Origin: Seonamhaeicola sp. S2-3
Lineage (GTDB): Bacteria > Bacteroidota > Bacteroidia > Flavobacteriales > Flavobacteriaceae
DNA length: 64,000 bases
Assembly: GCF_001971785.1 (NCBI RefSeq)
Contig: NZ_CP019389.1
Coordinates: 2,305,001-2,369,000, forward strand
Reading direction: 5' to 3'
In this document: one piece after another, positions 10,033 through 20,300 of the stretch
Layout of the letters: each line of letters opens with the position of its first letter
How positions within the stretch are numbered: position 1 is the first letter of the stretch
Translations under genes and position numbers: made by a program
Notes under the pieces: model-generated
Seen by the model: only the letters and a program-made list of their open reading frames with translations
What the model was told of the DNA's origin: nothing
The model's database searches: none

Positions 10033-11160
10033 ATGAATAAAACAATTTTAACACTTTTTGCAGTTGTATTACTTTTTAATTGTTCCACAGCACAAAAAGT
10101 AACAGAAACTAAACCTATTGATAAAGCACAGGTTAAAGCTTCTATGATAAAAGCATTAGAATGGCAAGAAGCACACCCAATTTTTGCAATTGCCCCAACC
10201 GATTGGACTGCTGGAGCCTATTATACAGGGGTAGCAAGAGCTCACAAGGCAACTAAAGATATGATGTATATGGCGGCCTTAAAAAATCAAGGCTATTGGA
10301 ATAACTGGCAAACTTATAAACGTTTACATCATGCCGATGACGTGGCTATTTCATACAGCTATTTGTATATTGATATGGTAGGAGGACGAAAGAATTTTGT
10401 AGACTTAGAACCAACAAAAAAATTCTTAGACGCACATTTGTATGAAGATGATAACTGGAAAGCAGGAACAGATAAAAGTAAATACGGTCGTACAATTTTA
10501 TGGTGGTGGTGCGATGCCCTATTTATGGCTCCGCCTGTCCTTAATTTATATGCAAAACACACCAACCAACCAAAGTATTTAGATGAGATGCATAAATTTT
10601 ATATGCAAACTTATAATCAATTATACGATAAAGAAGAACGATTGTTTGCAAGAGATATGCGCTTTGTTTGGACCGGTTCCGATAAAGATGAAAAAGAACC
10701 AAATGGTAAAAAAATATTTTGGTCCCGTGGAAATGGTTGGGTTATTTCTGGTTTAGCATTAATTTTAGACGATATGCCAAAAGACTATAAACACCGCCCA
10801 TTTTATGAAAAGCTATTTAAAGATATGGCCGATAGAATTTTAGAACTTCAACCAGAAGACGGTCTATGGAGAACAAGTTTATTATGTCCAGAAAGCTACA
10901 ACCACGGCGAGGTTAGTGGCAGCGGGTTTTACACCTTTGCACTTGCTTGGGGAATTAATAATGGCTTAATCGACAAGAAACATACGCCAGCTGTAAAAAA
11001 AGCTTGGCATGCATTAGCTAAATGCCAGCATGATGATGGTCGCGTAGGTTGGGTGCAAAATATAGGAGCATTTCCAGAACCAGCTACAGCAGATAGTTGG
11101 CAAAATTTTGGTACCGGAGCCTTTTTAATGGCTGGTAGTGAGGTTTTAAAATTAAAATAA
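10033..11160 (+). CDS. GH105 unsaturated uronyl hydrolase, lipoprotein
   Basis: The 375-residue protein has a lipoprotein signal (V-V-L-L-F-N-C) and an (alpha/alpha)6 barrel typical of GH105/GH88. Key segments are [25 protein letters not shown] (Asp161, the probable catalytic Asp that hydrates the double bond), F-W-S-R-G-N-G-W-V and the C-terminal [11 protein letters not shown]105 enzymes remove the 4,5-unsaturated uronic acid left by polysaccharide lyases. It therefore acts downstream of the lyase encoded at 16237-17178. It is cotranscribed with the GH3 gene (6 bp gap). Confidence 0.92.
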   Translation: MNKTILTLFAVVLLFNCSTAQKVTETKPIDKAQVKASMIKALEWQEAHPIFAIAPTDWTAGAYYTGVARAHKATKDMMYMAALKNQGYWNNWQTYKRLHHADDVAISYSYLYIDMVGGRKNFVDLEPTKKFLDAHLYEDDNWKAGTDKSKYGRTILWWWCDALFMAPPVLNLYAKHTNQPKYLDEMHKFYMQTYNQLYDKEERLFARDMRFVWTGSDKDEKEPNGKKIFWSRGNGWVISGLALILDDMPKDYKHRPFYEKLFKDMADRILELQPEDGLWRTSLLCPESYNHGEVSGSGFYTFALAWGINNGLIDKKHTPAVKKAWHALAKCQHDDGRVGWVQNIGAFPEPATADSWQNFGTGAFLMAGSEVLKLK

Positions 11161-11170
11161 AATATTATAT

Positions 11171-11268
11171 GGGCGTTACCCCGCTTTAGGGCGGGGTCGG
11201 GCTTTACGTTTCAAGTCCTCGCACTTCCTTCGTCAGGCTGTGGGCTTTCCTCTGCAATCCCTAACGCA
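11171..11268 (+). repeat. Dispersed structured repeat, copy 1 (98 bp)
   Basis: This copy and 22922-23012 share long blocks (GGGCGTTACCC, GGGTCGGGCTTTACGTT, CAAGTCCTCGCAC, GGCTGTGGGCTTT, TGCAATCCCTAACGCA). The ends are short inverted repeats (GCGTTA / TAACGC). Just inside lies a CCCCGC...GCGGGG hairpin whose loop differs from the other copy while the stem is kept. It fills the gap between the GH105 and sulfatase genes. No open frame; function unknown. Confidence 0.8.
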
Positions 11269-11333
11269 GGCTAGTTTGCAACCCACTTTTATTATATAAA
11301 AATTACAGGTATAATTCAATTAAACCCACACAA

Positions 11334-13073
11334 ATGAAATTCTTTAAATTAATAGTAATACTTTGTTTAAGTATTACAAGTTGCCAAACAAAAAACAAGG
11401 AAACAAAAAAAAACGTAGCAATTAATTCTGAACTTCCCGAACGCCCAAATATACTTTGGTTAGTAACCGAAGATATGGGAGCATACATCCCACCATTTGG
11501 AGATTCTACCGTAGTAACTCCAAACTTAAGTAAATTAGCTAACGAAGGCGTAATCTATCCAAATTTATATTCCACTTCTGGTGTTTGTGCTCCAAGTAGA
11601 GCTGCCATCGCTACAGGTATGTATCCATCTAGTATTGGTGCTAACCATATGCGCACCAATTCTTATAATGATGAAATAGGTGTGCCAAAATATGAAGCTG
11701 TACCACCTACAGATGTTAAAATGATTAGTGAGTTGCTACGTAAGCAAGGTTACTATTGCTCTAATAATTATAAAGAAGATTATCAATTTAAAGCACCAAA
11801 AACAGCATGGGATGAAAGTAGTCCTTACGCACATTGGAGAAATAGAGCGGCAAATCAGCCATTTTTTTCAGTATTTAATTTTACAGAAACCCATGAGTCG
11901 GGATTGTTTGAGCCTTACGGATTTAGAGAAATAGAAACAAGACATTACCACTCGGGAGACCGAAACTATAAATGGAAAAATTTTGGAGCTTCGCATGCCA
12001 AAAATAGGATGGCAGAAGAAGATACGCCTGTGCACCTTTCAAAAGATACAGACTTTAATATTCCACCATATTTAGCAGATACTAAAGTAACACGTCGAGA
12101 CATGTGGAAGGCTTATAACAATATAGCTGAAATGGATCACCAAATTGGAGCTGTTTTAAAACAATTGGAGGCAGACGGATTGCTTGAAAATACCATTATT
12201 TTCTTTTATGGCGACCATGGCGGACCTTTACCAAGAGAAAAACGATTAATTTACGATTCTGGATTAAACACACCAATGATTATACGTTTTCCAAAAAAAA
12301 TGCACGCAGGAACAAAAGACAATCAACTTATAAGTTTTGTTGATTTTGCACCTACATTATTATCTTTAATAGGAGAGGAACCAAAGCCTTATATGCAGGG
12401 GCAAGCATTTTTAGGAAAATACAAAGCTAAAGAACGACAATACATTCATGCTGCGGCCGATAGATTTGATGGATTTACCGATGCTATTCGTGCCGTAAGA
12501 GATAGTCAGTATAAGTACATTAGAAATTATAGACCTGAGCAGGGATATTATTTACCAGTAGCATACAGAGAAAAAATTCCAGCTATGCAGGAGTTGTTAA
12601 GACTTAAAGAAGAAGGGAAATTAAATGATATTCAAATGCAATGGTTTAGAGAGAAAAAACCAGTTGAAGAGTTATTCGATTGTAAAAACGACCCTTATGA
12701 GCTAAACAATTTAGCCGAAGACCCAAATTACAAAGAGAAACTTGATGAATTAAGCTCAGAAATGGATAGGTGGTTAACCGAAATTGGAGATACTCCAAAT
12801 CTTGATGAAGGAAAATTAGTAAAGCGTTTGTGGGGCGGGAATGATAGTCAGCCTAAAACATCCGAACCTACGATCACTGTAAACAATGGAAAGCTAAAAA
12901 TAAGTTGTGAAACTACAGGGGCTTCAATTGGGTATAAAGTAATTAAGGACGGTAAAACACCGCAGTCATGGGCAATTTATCAGAACCCTATTGAGTTACC
13001 TAAAGGTACAAAACTAATGGTTCAAGCACATCGTATAGGGTTTAAGCCAAGTAAAACAGTAGAATTTAATTAA
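11334..13073 (+). CDS. S1-family (type I) formylglycine sulfatase, lipoprotein
   Basis: The 579-residue protein has lipobox L-S-I-T-S-C. The sulfatase core N-I-L-W-L-V-T-E-D-M supplies metal-binding acidic residues (E46, D47). The active-site signature S-G-V-C-A-P-S-R-A-A-I-A-T-G places the formylglycine Cys at residue 85. Y-G-D-H-G-G-P-L-P-R-E-K-R supplies the second metal/substrate motif. The sulfatase domain ends near L-F-D-C-K-N-D-P-Y-E-L-N-N-L. A small C-terminal beta domain of about 75 residues follows, resembling a chitobiase/FN3-type C-terminal module. A formylglycine-generating maturase must be encoded elsewhere. In this context the likely substrate is sulfated rhamnose, by inference. 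It lies downstream of repeat copy 1 and 21 bp before the GH2 gene. Confidence 0.92.
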   Translation: MKFFKLIVILCLSITSCQTKNKETKKNVAINSELPERPNILWLVTEDMGAYIPPFGDSTVVTPNLSKLANEGVIYPNLYSTSGVCAPSRAAIATGMYPSSIGANHMRTNSYNDEIGVPKYEAVPPTDVKMISELLRKQGYYCSNNYKEDYQFKAPKTAWDESSPYAHWRNRAANQPFFSVFNFTETHESGLFEPYGFREIETRHYHSGDRNYKWKNFGASHAKNRMAEEDTPVHLSKDTDFNIPPYLADTKVTRRDMWKAYNNIAEMDHQIGAVLKQLEADGLLENTIIFFYGDHGGPLPREKRLIYDSGLNTPMIIRFPKKMHAGTKDNQLISFVDFAPTLLSLIGEEPKPYMQGQAFLGKYKAKERQYIHAAADRFDGFTDAIRAVRDSQYKYIRNYRPEQGYYLPVAYREKIPAMQELLRLKEEGKLNDIQMQWFREKKPVEELFDCKNDPYELNNLAEDPNYKEKLDELSSEMDRWLTEIGDTPNLDEGKLVKRLWGGNDSQPKTSEPTITVNNGKLKISCETTGASIGYKVIKDGKTPQSWAIYQNPIELPKGTKLMVQAHRIGFKPSKTVEFN

Positions 13074-13093
13074 TTTAAATGGCATAAAATAAA

Positions 13094-15697
13094 ATGAAGA
13101 AATTATTTTCATTTTTAATCACAGCTTTTACTTTTATTAGTATTGTTTATGCACAACAGGTAAGACACATTGAAACTTATAATGATGCTTGGAGTTTCTA
13201 TAAAGGAAGTTTAGAAAACCCCTTTAGTGAAGCACTTGATATTAATTGGGAAAAAGTAACCCTCCCCCATTCTTGGAATACTAAAGATATTTTAGATGAT
13301 GAAGATGGTTATTATCGTGGAGATGGTTGGTATAAAAAAACGGCTATAATTCCTAAGATTTACCACAATCAACAAGTGTTTTTGTTATTTGAGGCGGCCA
13401 ATCAAGTAACGTCGTTATATGTAAATGGTAAGGCAGTAGGTGAAGATCATATTGGAGGCTATACTACATTTGCCAGAGATATTACCTCAGCATTAAAAGA
13501 AGGAACAAACGAAATAGCTATTAAAGTAAACAATGCACATAATGACGAAATTATACCACAAGCAGCCGATTTTTCATTTTATGGTGGTATTTACAGAGAT
13601 GTGCATTTAATCATTACCAAACCTGTTCATTTTGAAGTGGCTAATTTAGGAGCAAATGCTATTTTTATTAGAACTCCAGAAGTTTCAGAATCTTCGGCTA
13701 AAATTTCAGTACAATCTAAAGTTGTAAGGCCTAAAAAAGGCACGTACTATGTAAAACAAACCTTATATGACGCCCAAAACAACTTAGTAAAAACAATGAA
13801 GTCGAAAGCGTCTTATGGAAACGAGGTGTTTAGTGATTTTTCTATCTCTAATCCAAATTTATGGTCTCCAGAAAGTCCATATTTATATAAATTGGTTTCA
13901 GAAATAATAGATAAAAAAGGTAATGTATACGATAGAATTGAAAACCTTGTAGGATTTAGATGGTTTCGTTTCGATGCAAAAAAAGGCTTCTTTATCAATG
14001 GAAAACAAACCAAACTTATTGGAACGTGCAGACATCAAGATTTTCTAGGAAAAGCCAATGCAGTTAGTGATGAAATTCATAGAAATGATATGAGGTTACT
14101 TAAAGAAATGGGGTCTAATTTTTTACGAATTGCCCATTATCCGCAAGATCCAGCTATTTTAGAAATGTGCAATAAATTAGGGCTAGTTGCTACTCTCGAA
14201 ATTCCTTTTGTAGATAAAGCTGCAGCCAACGAAACCGGAAAGCAAAATAGCATAAAAATGCTCAAGGAAGCCATTCGTTTTAATTACAACAACCCTGCTA
14301 TTGTGGCTTGGAATTTAGGGAACGAAACTACAATGAAAGCTCCTGATAAACTAGGAGAGGCGTACACCAAACACTTTGTAGAAACGCACAAAGTTTTAGG
14401 AAAAACCATAAAAGATGAAGATGACACCCGGTACTCTTACTGTGTGTTTTTTAGAGAACCAGCATACCAAGATAAACTAGGAATAAGATTAACCGATTTG
14501 GTAGGATACAATAAGTATTACGGCTGGTATGTTGAAGAATTAAAAGATATTGATAAAAACCTAAGAAGTTTAGTAGAACGTTCTTTGGCATTAAATCCCG
14601 ATAAACCTTTTATTTTAAGTGAGTATGGCGGTGGAGCAGACCCTAGAATACGCTCTTACAATCCTACTCGATTCGACTTTAGTGTAGAATATCAATTTGA
14701 ACTTCATAAGGCTTATATGAAAACCATTTTAGATATGCCAGAAATTGTGGGAGCAAATGTTTGGAATTATGCCGATTTTCAGGTAGAACACCGAAAAGAT
14801 GCCGTACCGCATATTAATAGTAAAGGTTTAGTTTCTGCCGATAGAAAGAAAAAAGATGCGTATTACTTATATCAAGCATTATTAAAGAAAACGCCATTTT
14901 TGGCAATAGCCTCTAAGTCTTGGAAAAAAAGAGCTGGAATAGCAGATGCCGTAGGAGGCGACGTTGCTACACAACCAATAACAGTGGTTGGCAATGGAAA
15001 AGATGTGGAATTGTTTGTAAACGGAACTTCGCTAGGTAAAAAAGTATTTGATTTTTCTACAGCTACTTTCAATGTGCCTTTAAAGCATGGAAATAACTTA
15101 ATTGAAGTTGTTTCTGAGAAAGAAGGAGAACTATTAAAAGATTTTGCAATTATAGAGTTTACACTTCAGCCTAAGAACTTAAAAAGTGAAACCAATCCGT
15201 TTAAGGAAATAGCCATAAATGTTGGTTCATACTGTTATTTTATTGAAACCGATAATATAGATTATTTATGGATGCCCGATAAAGCTTATGAAAAAGGCGG
15301 TTATGGTTATGTAGGTGGTGATTTTTTAAGATTTAAAAGTAAACGAAGAAATAATATTGGAACTAACGTAAGTGTTAAAGGAACAGAGAACGACCCTATT
15401 TACCAAACGCAGCGTATTGGTATTGAGGCCTATAAATTTGATGTTCCTAAAGGAACCTATGAATTGTCTATACTTTTAGCAGAATTAAAAACCAAGGAAG
15501 ATAATATCATGGATATTGTGGTAAATGAGAAGCCTGTTTGGAGCGATATAAACCTTAAAAAGCAATATGGAGACGACCGCGGTGTAATGAAACGTTTTTT
15601 AATTACGGTTGAAAATGATAAAGGTCTAACAGTAAGCTTTAATGCTAAAAAAGGAAAGACAAGACTTAGCGGTATAAAATTAAGAAGAGTAAATTAG
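13094..15697 (+). CDS. GH2 beta-glycosidase with C-terminal carbohydrate-binding-like domains
   Basis: The 867-residue protein starts with a signal peptide ending at V-Y-A-Q-Q. The sugar-binding jelly roll (W-E-K-V-T-L-P-H-S-W-N) and immunoglobulin-like domain precede a TIM barrel. The barrel has both GH2 catalytic motifs intact: acid/base in W-N-L-G-N-E-T (Glu411) and nucleophile in I-L-S-E-Y-G-G (Glu510). After about residue 640 there is a DUF4982-like domain and a malectin-like end (Y-E-L-S-I-L-L-A-E-L, near residue 790). The intact catalytic pair contrasts with the GH2-like proteins at 54653 and 57714. Family members are beta-galactosidases, beta-glucuronidases and related enzymes; which applies here is unclear. 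It is the last gene before the IS remnant. Confidence 0.9.
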   Translation: MKKLFSFLITAFTFISIVYAQQVRHIETYNDAWSFYKGSLENPFSEALDINWEKVTLPHSWNTKDILDDEDGYYRGDGWYKKTAIIPKIYHNQQVFLLFEAANQVTSLYVNGKAVGEDHIGGYTTFARDITSALKEGTNEIAIKVNNAHNDEIIPQAADFSFYGGIYRDVHLIITKPVHFEVANLGANAIFIRTPEVSESSAKISVQSKVVRPKKGTYYVKQTLYDAQNNLVKTMKSKASYGNEVFSDFSISNPNLWSPESPYLYKLVSEIIDKKGNVYDRIENLVGFRWFRFDAKKGFFINGKQTKLIGTCRHQDFLGKANAVSDEIHRNDMRLLKEMGSNFLRIAHYPQDPAILEMCNKLGLVATLEIPFVDKAAANETGKQNSIKMLKEAIRFNYNNPAIVAWNLGNETTMKAPDKLGEAYTKHFVETHKVLGKTIKDEDDTRYSYCVFFREPAYQDKLGIRLTDLVGYNKYYGWYVEELKDIDKNLRSLVERSLALNPDKPFILSEYGGGADPRIRSYNPTRFDFSVEYQFELHKAYMKTILDMPEIVGANVWNYADFQVEHRKDAVPHINSKGLVSADRKKKDAYYLYQALLKKTPFLAIASKSWKKRAGIADAVGGDVATQPITVVGNGKDVELFVNGTSLGKKVFDFSTATFNVPLKHGNNLIEVVSEKEGELLKDFAIIEFTLQPKNLKSETNPFKEIAINVGSYCYFIETDNIDYLWMPDKAYEKGGYGYVGGDFLRFKSKRRNNIGTNVSVKGTENDPIYQTQRIGIEAYKFDVPKGTYELSILLAELKTKEDNIMDIVVNEKPVWSDINLKKQYGDDRGVMKRFLITVENDKGLTVSFNAKKGKTRLSGIKLRRVN

Positions 15698-16065
15698 TTA
15701 CTTCTAATCTCCACAGGGACTCATAAAATACGGTAAGTTCGTCCTAGTTATCCCTCCAGCTTTTAACGGCATATAAGTATTTGGTCTCCCTGGTTTTTGC
15801 AAAGTCATTTAAAGCAGCTTTAGCCGTTTGTTTGGTAAGAGCATTGTATGTTTTTTCATACCCTTAGAGAAGACCTTTTTATCTTTTCACACCACATATC
15901 TGCTGTTAGCATTCCTGATTTGGTGCACTACGCATATTTGGGTAGTTGATTTAGGAAGTACATTTCTATACCTCGATTTTGAATGGATTTTAAAAATAAA
16001 GTCAGCTCTTTGTCTGTTTTGAATTGTTTCAAAAATTCATCGTTTAATAAATCTTTTTTCTTCAT
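15698..16065 (-). pseudogene. Decayed IS256-family transposase remnant
   Basis: On the minus strand an ATG at 16065 begins M-K-K-K-D-L-L-N-D-E-F-L-K-Q-F-K, typical of an IS256-type N-terminus. After about 30 residues the frame breaks and jumps to a central segment (P-K-S-T-T-Q-I-C-V-V-H-Q-I-R-N-A-N). It continues with F-S-K-G-M-K-K-T-Y-N-A-L-T-K-Q-T and A-V-K-S-W-R-D-N-stop-D-E-L-T-V-F-Y-E. Two expected Trp codons (R-Y-V-V-W-K-D and R-D-N-W-D-E) are now stops (TGA, TAG). The region between the N-terminus and the centre, and the whole C-terminus, are missing. No terminal inverted repeats or target duplication could be identified. This explains most of the 540 bp gene-free stretch. Confidence 0.85.
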
Positions 16066-16095
16066 AAGGGGATAAAATTTAAAATTAATCAAAAA

Positions 16096-16127
16096 AAAAT
16101 ATCGAGGGTTGCAACCCTCGATATTTT
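16096..16127 (-). terminator. Strong intrinsic terminator of the PL28-like lyase gene
   Basis: This is a perfect 32 bp palindrome: a 16 bp arm (AAAATATCGAGGGTTG) facing its exact complement. On the minus strand it is followed by a run of nine T (plus-strand A run 16091-16099). It lies about 110 bp after the lyase stop codon. On the plus strand it ends in TTTT only, so it may work weakly in both directions. Confidence 0.85.
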
Positions 16128-16236
16128 AAACTTTACACACTTGGTGAGATACTACCTTATAATTCTACATATGTTTATGCAGTATTTTTAATTGACTATC
16201 GATGTTAAATATTTTTCTCTAAAAATAATAGGTGAC

Positions 16237-17166
16237 TTATTTTTCAACTTTTTCATACTCAGTATTTGCCCATCTAATTTGAGCTCTACCACCTTTAACT
16301 CTATAGGCACCATATCTAATACCTGATTCTAGACCTCTATCTGGTTCAGGAATATTCCAGTTAAATGTTTCTCCTCCTATTATTGCATTGCAATAATGGA
16401 TTTTTTTTGTAGAATCGTTTGGGTCTTCTTTAAAACCTACCTCTAGTTCAAAGTCAACTATTTCATTTTTATTTACTTGTTTTAGGAAAACAACTTCTCT
16501 ACCGCTTCCTTCTCCACCACGTTCTAGGATACGCTCTGCATAGATATCGAAAGCTACTTGCTTATCAGCATTGATACCAGTCCCATATACAGGCTTAGCT
16601 AAATACAAACAAATAGCAGGGTCATTAGAGCCTCCGCCGCCAGTGTGTTTTCCTTTGGCTTGTGCAATGTAAGTACCATTCTGACTATCAGAACCAGCAT
16701 CACCTACTTCAAGAATTCTAAAGATTCCAGTAAATTTTGCATAACTTCCTACTACTGTACTGCTAGATCTGCTTAATGAGCGTTCTATTCGGGGTTGTAA
16801 AGTGTTTGGTGCATCTTGATTATTTGAACCATCTGTTATATTGTATATCCCCCATGTAATACCATCGATGGTACTTTCTTTGTAATTAGCATAACAACTC
16901 CTATCATCAATAGTTCCAACATTAACAGGGTTTGGCAAATCGTTCGATGTTCTGGTAGCATTTTCTCCCTCAGGGTTGCATGTTGTGTAAGGACCTGTGT
17001 CTTCATCTGGTGCTATCTCTACAGGTTCTGGTTCAGGTTCTGGGGTCTCATAAATTATTGTGTCTTCAGAATACCCAAGTCCATCTTCTGTACAAGAAAA
17101 AAAGGCTACAAAAGCCATTAATGTGGTAATTGATACTAGTTTGTAAATAAATGTTGATTTTTTCAT
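16237..17166 (-). CDS. Probable ulvan lyase, PL28-like, surface lipoprotein
   Basis: The protein is about 309 residues from the ATG at 17166. I prefer this start over 17178 because the predicted -7 element ends at 17189, which would leave almost no leader for the upstream ATG. The lipobox is V-A-F-F-S-C-T-E-D, followed by an acidic [10 protein letters not shown] linker. The remainder is one all-beta domain with [56 protein letters not shown] and [14 protein letters not shown]. Size and motifs match, from memory, the jelly-roll PL28 ulvan lyases of Flavobacteriia. It would cleave Rha3S-uronate bonds and leave unsaturated uronates for GH105. No C-terminal T9SS domain is present. The family call could not be verified by search. 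Confidence 0.68.
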   Translation of the reverse strand: MKKSTFIYKLVSITTLMAFVAFFSCTEDGLGYSEDTIIYETPEPEPEPVEIAPDEDTGPYTTCNPEGENATRTSNDLPNPVNVGTIDDRSCYANYKESTIDGITWGIYNITDGSNNQDAPNTLQPRIERSLSRSSSTVVGSYAKFTGIFRILEVGDAGSDSQNGTYIAQAKGKHTGGGGSNDPAICLYLAKPVYGTGINADKQVAFDIYAERILERGGEGSGREVVFLKQVNKNEIVDFELEVGFKEDPNDSTKKIHYCNAIIGGETFNWNIPEPDRGLESGIRYGAYRVKGGRAQIRWANTEYEKVEK

Positions 17167-17188
17167 GATATATGGCAATATTTAATCG

Positions 17189-17233
17189 TAAAATTATTTT
17201 ATGGATAAAATACTTTCATCCTGTACTGTCCTG
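17189..17233 (-). promoter_or_regulatory. CAGGATA-class operator-promoter for the PL28-like lyase
   Basis: On the minus strand CAGGACA (17233-17227) and CAGGATG (17223-17217) are direct repeats 10 bp apart. The -7 element TAATTTTA (17196-17189) starts 21 bp after the proximal repeat. This leaves about 20 nt to the ATG at 17166. Confidence 0.75.
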
Positions 17234-17315
17234 TTTAAAGCTGAAAAGAATTAAAAGTCTTATGTTTTTTTAATAATAATTTTTAAAAATAGAATTGGGT
17301 TTTCAACATCAATTA

Positions 17316-17361
17316 CATGATACAGCAGGATGCTTTCAAATTATAAAAGTAATTATTTTAA
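17316..17361 (+). promoter_or_regulatory. CAGGATA-class operator-promoter for the GH106 gene
   Basis: CATGATA (17316-17322) and CAGGATG (17326-17332) are spaced 10 bp apart. A -7-like TATTTTAA (17354-17361) begins 22 bp after the proximal heptamer. The ATG at 17384 follows by about 22 bp. This is the only site with 22 rather than 21 bp. Confidence 0.6.
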
Positions 17362-17383
17362 TTGCTAAAATTATCAACTACCA

Positions 17384-20300
17384 ATGGATAAGATTTTAAA
17401 CATTTTTCTAGTATTTCTAATTTTAAGTTGCCAGTCAAAACACAGAGAAAAATTAGTTAAAGAACCTGAAATAGCTTTCAATGAATTGTCAGAGAACTTT
17501 AAGTCACCCGCTAATAAATACCGTCCTGAAACTTGGTTTCATCTAAATGGAAACAACATTAGTAAAGAAGGTTTAACATTAGATTTAGAAGCTATAAAAG
17601 AAGCAGGGTTACAAGGCGTACACCTATTTAATAAAGCAGGAAGGCCTTATCCAAACGTAAAACCTATAGAGATTTTATCTCCCGAATGGGAAGATATGAT
17701 TAGGCATGCAGCCAATGAATGTAAACGGTTAGGTTTAAAATTTACCATGCAAAATTGTCCAGGTTGGTCTATGACTGGTGGTCCTTGGGTGCCCGTTGAA
17801 GAAGCACAACGCGAAGTGGTTGAAACGGTTTATTACGTTTCTGGTAAACAAATTTTTAATGATATACTTGAGATAGATTCATTGTATCATACACCAGATT
17901 ACAATTATCAAGACATTCAAGTATTAGCTTTTCCAACCCCAGAAGGGGATGATACGCCTCCTTTCAAACCTACTTTAATAGAAACTAATAACACAGCTGT
18001 ACCATGGAAGGACATTTTTAATCCAGATGCTAAAATAATTGTAACTCGAAAAACTACGCGTTTAGATCAACCCTTAAATACATACAGAAAACAAGGTATT
18101 TCAAAAGTAAATAATCAAGATTCTTGGGTTAAGACAACATTTGATAGTCCTATTACATTACGTACTATACAGCTTCCGCAATTAAGGCATATTATTATGG
18201 GTACCCAATATCCGCAAGTAGATGTAGCTATTAAAGTTGAAGCCCTTATTGATAATAAACTAACAGAAATAACAACAGTAAATATCCCCGATGCTAACTG
18301 GAACGATAGGCGAAAACATTTAACTTTAGCTATTCCAGAAACCACTTCAAACAAATTTGTGTTTACTTTTAAAGGCACACATACTATAGCACCAGAAGTT
18401 ATCCGGCTAAGTGCAAAACCCAAACTTCATAACCATGAAGCTAAGGCCGCAAAAGTACTGCGCCGTCTTGAAAAGGATGTGCAGTATGCGTACAATGAAA
18501 AAACCTTTATAAATCTCAATGATATAGTAAATTTAACGGATAAAATGAATTCGGAAGGTAAACTAAATTGGGAAGTTCCCGAAGGCCGTTGGACGGTGGT
18601 TCGGTTCGGGCATATCAATATGCGATTAACCAATAAACCTGCCGTTCCTGAAGCCACTGGTTGGGAATCAAGTAAACTTGATAAAGTTGCTATAGAAAAT
18701 CATTTACGAAAAGGGATGATAGGTAATTTAATTAAAGAAGGTGGCCCTATTGGAGATGGTAAATTGCAAGGGCTATTAATTGATAGTTGGGAAAGTCACG
18801 TGCCTACATGGACCATGCATTCTGAAGATATGTTCAAAGAATTTGAAAACCGTAGAGGCTATAGTATGAAAAAATACTTGCCAGCCACTATGGGCTATAT
18901 TATTGAAAGTCCAAAAGTAACTGCTAAATTTTTAAGAGATTTACGGCACACCATGGATGACCTATTTATAGATAATTTCTTTAAACATTTTGCAACCGTA
19001 GCTCACGATATGGGGGTTGAAGTTTATACCGAAGGCGCAGGAGGCGAAGTGTTGCCAATAGATCCTATGCGGTATTATGGCGTTAGCGACAACCCAATGA
19101 CCGAGTTTTGGTACCCAAGTGCACCATCAGCACAAAATGAATATGCTAAACCTATTTACAATGCAGCATCAGCAACACATTTATATAATAAACCAATACT
19201 TGCTGCAGAGGCTTGTACCCAAGTAGGAGTAAAATGGGACGAACATCCATTTTCTGTAAAATATTTAATAGACTATAATTTTGCAAAAGGAGTAAACCAT
19301 TTGGTGTTTCACACGTTTTCGCATACACCACAAACCAATGTGCAACCAGGGTCTAGTTTTGGAGGGAATATAGGGTTTCCCTTAGTACGAGAGCAAACTT
19401 GGTGGAAATACATGTCTAACTGGACCGATTATTTAACCAGAAATCAATATGTATTGCAACAAGGTGAGTATGTGGCCGATGTGCTTAGGTATTATGGCGA
19501 TCATTATGAGCGTCCGCCATTCGATTTAGATTATTTTCCTAAAGGCTACAGATTTGATTATTTAAATGCAGAAATTTTACATGATAAAGTAAGTGTAAAA
19601 AATGGAAGGATACATGTTAAGGGTGCTGGTGATTACCAAATTATTACATTAAGAGATTCTAGGCAAATGTTACTTTCTACCATAAAAAAGTTAAAAACTT
19701 TGGTAGAAGCAGGTGCCGTAATTTTGGGAGACAAACCTGTAGATTCACCTAGTTTGATGGATGATGAAAACGATTTAATAACACTTAGAGCTATTGCCGA
19801 TGAGTTATGGGATAATACGGAAAGCGGAGTAAAACAAGTAGGTAAAGGAAAAGTATATTGGGGTAAAACATTGGAAGAGGTATTTAAAGAAGAGCATATC
19901 GCTCCTGATGTTATTGTTCCAAAAGATTTAGACATCAATTGGATACATAGAGAAACTGCCGATGCGCATATTTATTTTGTAGCTTCAAAACACAAAAAAC
20001 CAATAGATGTTGCGGTAAGTTTTAGGGTGAATAACCTAAGTCCAGAAATTTGGGATGCGTTTACAGGAGAACAGAAGGACGCCATGGTTTGGAGTCGGGA
20101 AAATAATAGAACAAATGTAACTTTATCATTACCAGAAAGCGGTAGTGCAATTGTGGTGTTTTCAAAAGAAGATAAAACGGCTTTAGCTTCAAAAGTAACA
20201 CTAAATGAACAGGTTATTTTAAATTCAAAGACAGGTTGGTTTAAGATTCATGATGTTGCTGATTTTCCAAAATTATCAAGAAAGGGAAATGTGTTTGTAG

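Noticed and set aside
15828-16022. 64-codon plus-strand open frame
   Set aside because: It is antisense to the IS256 remnant, whose minus-strand protein similarity explains the region.
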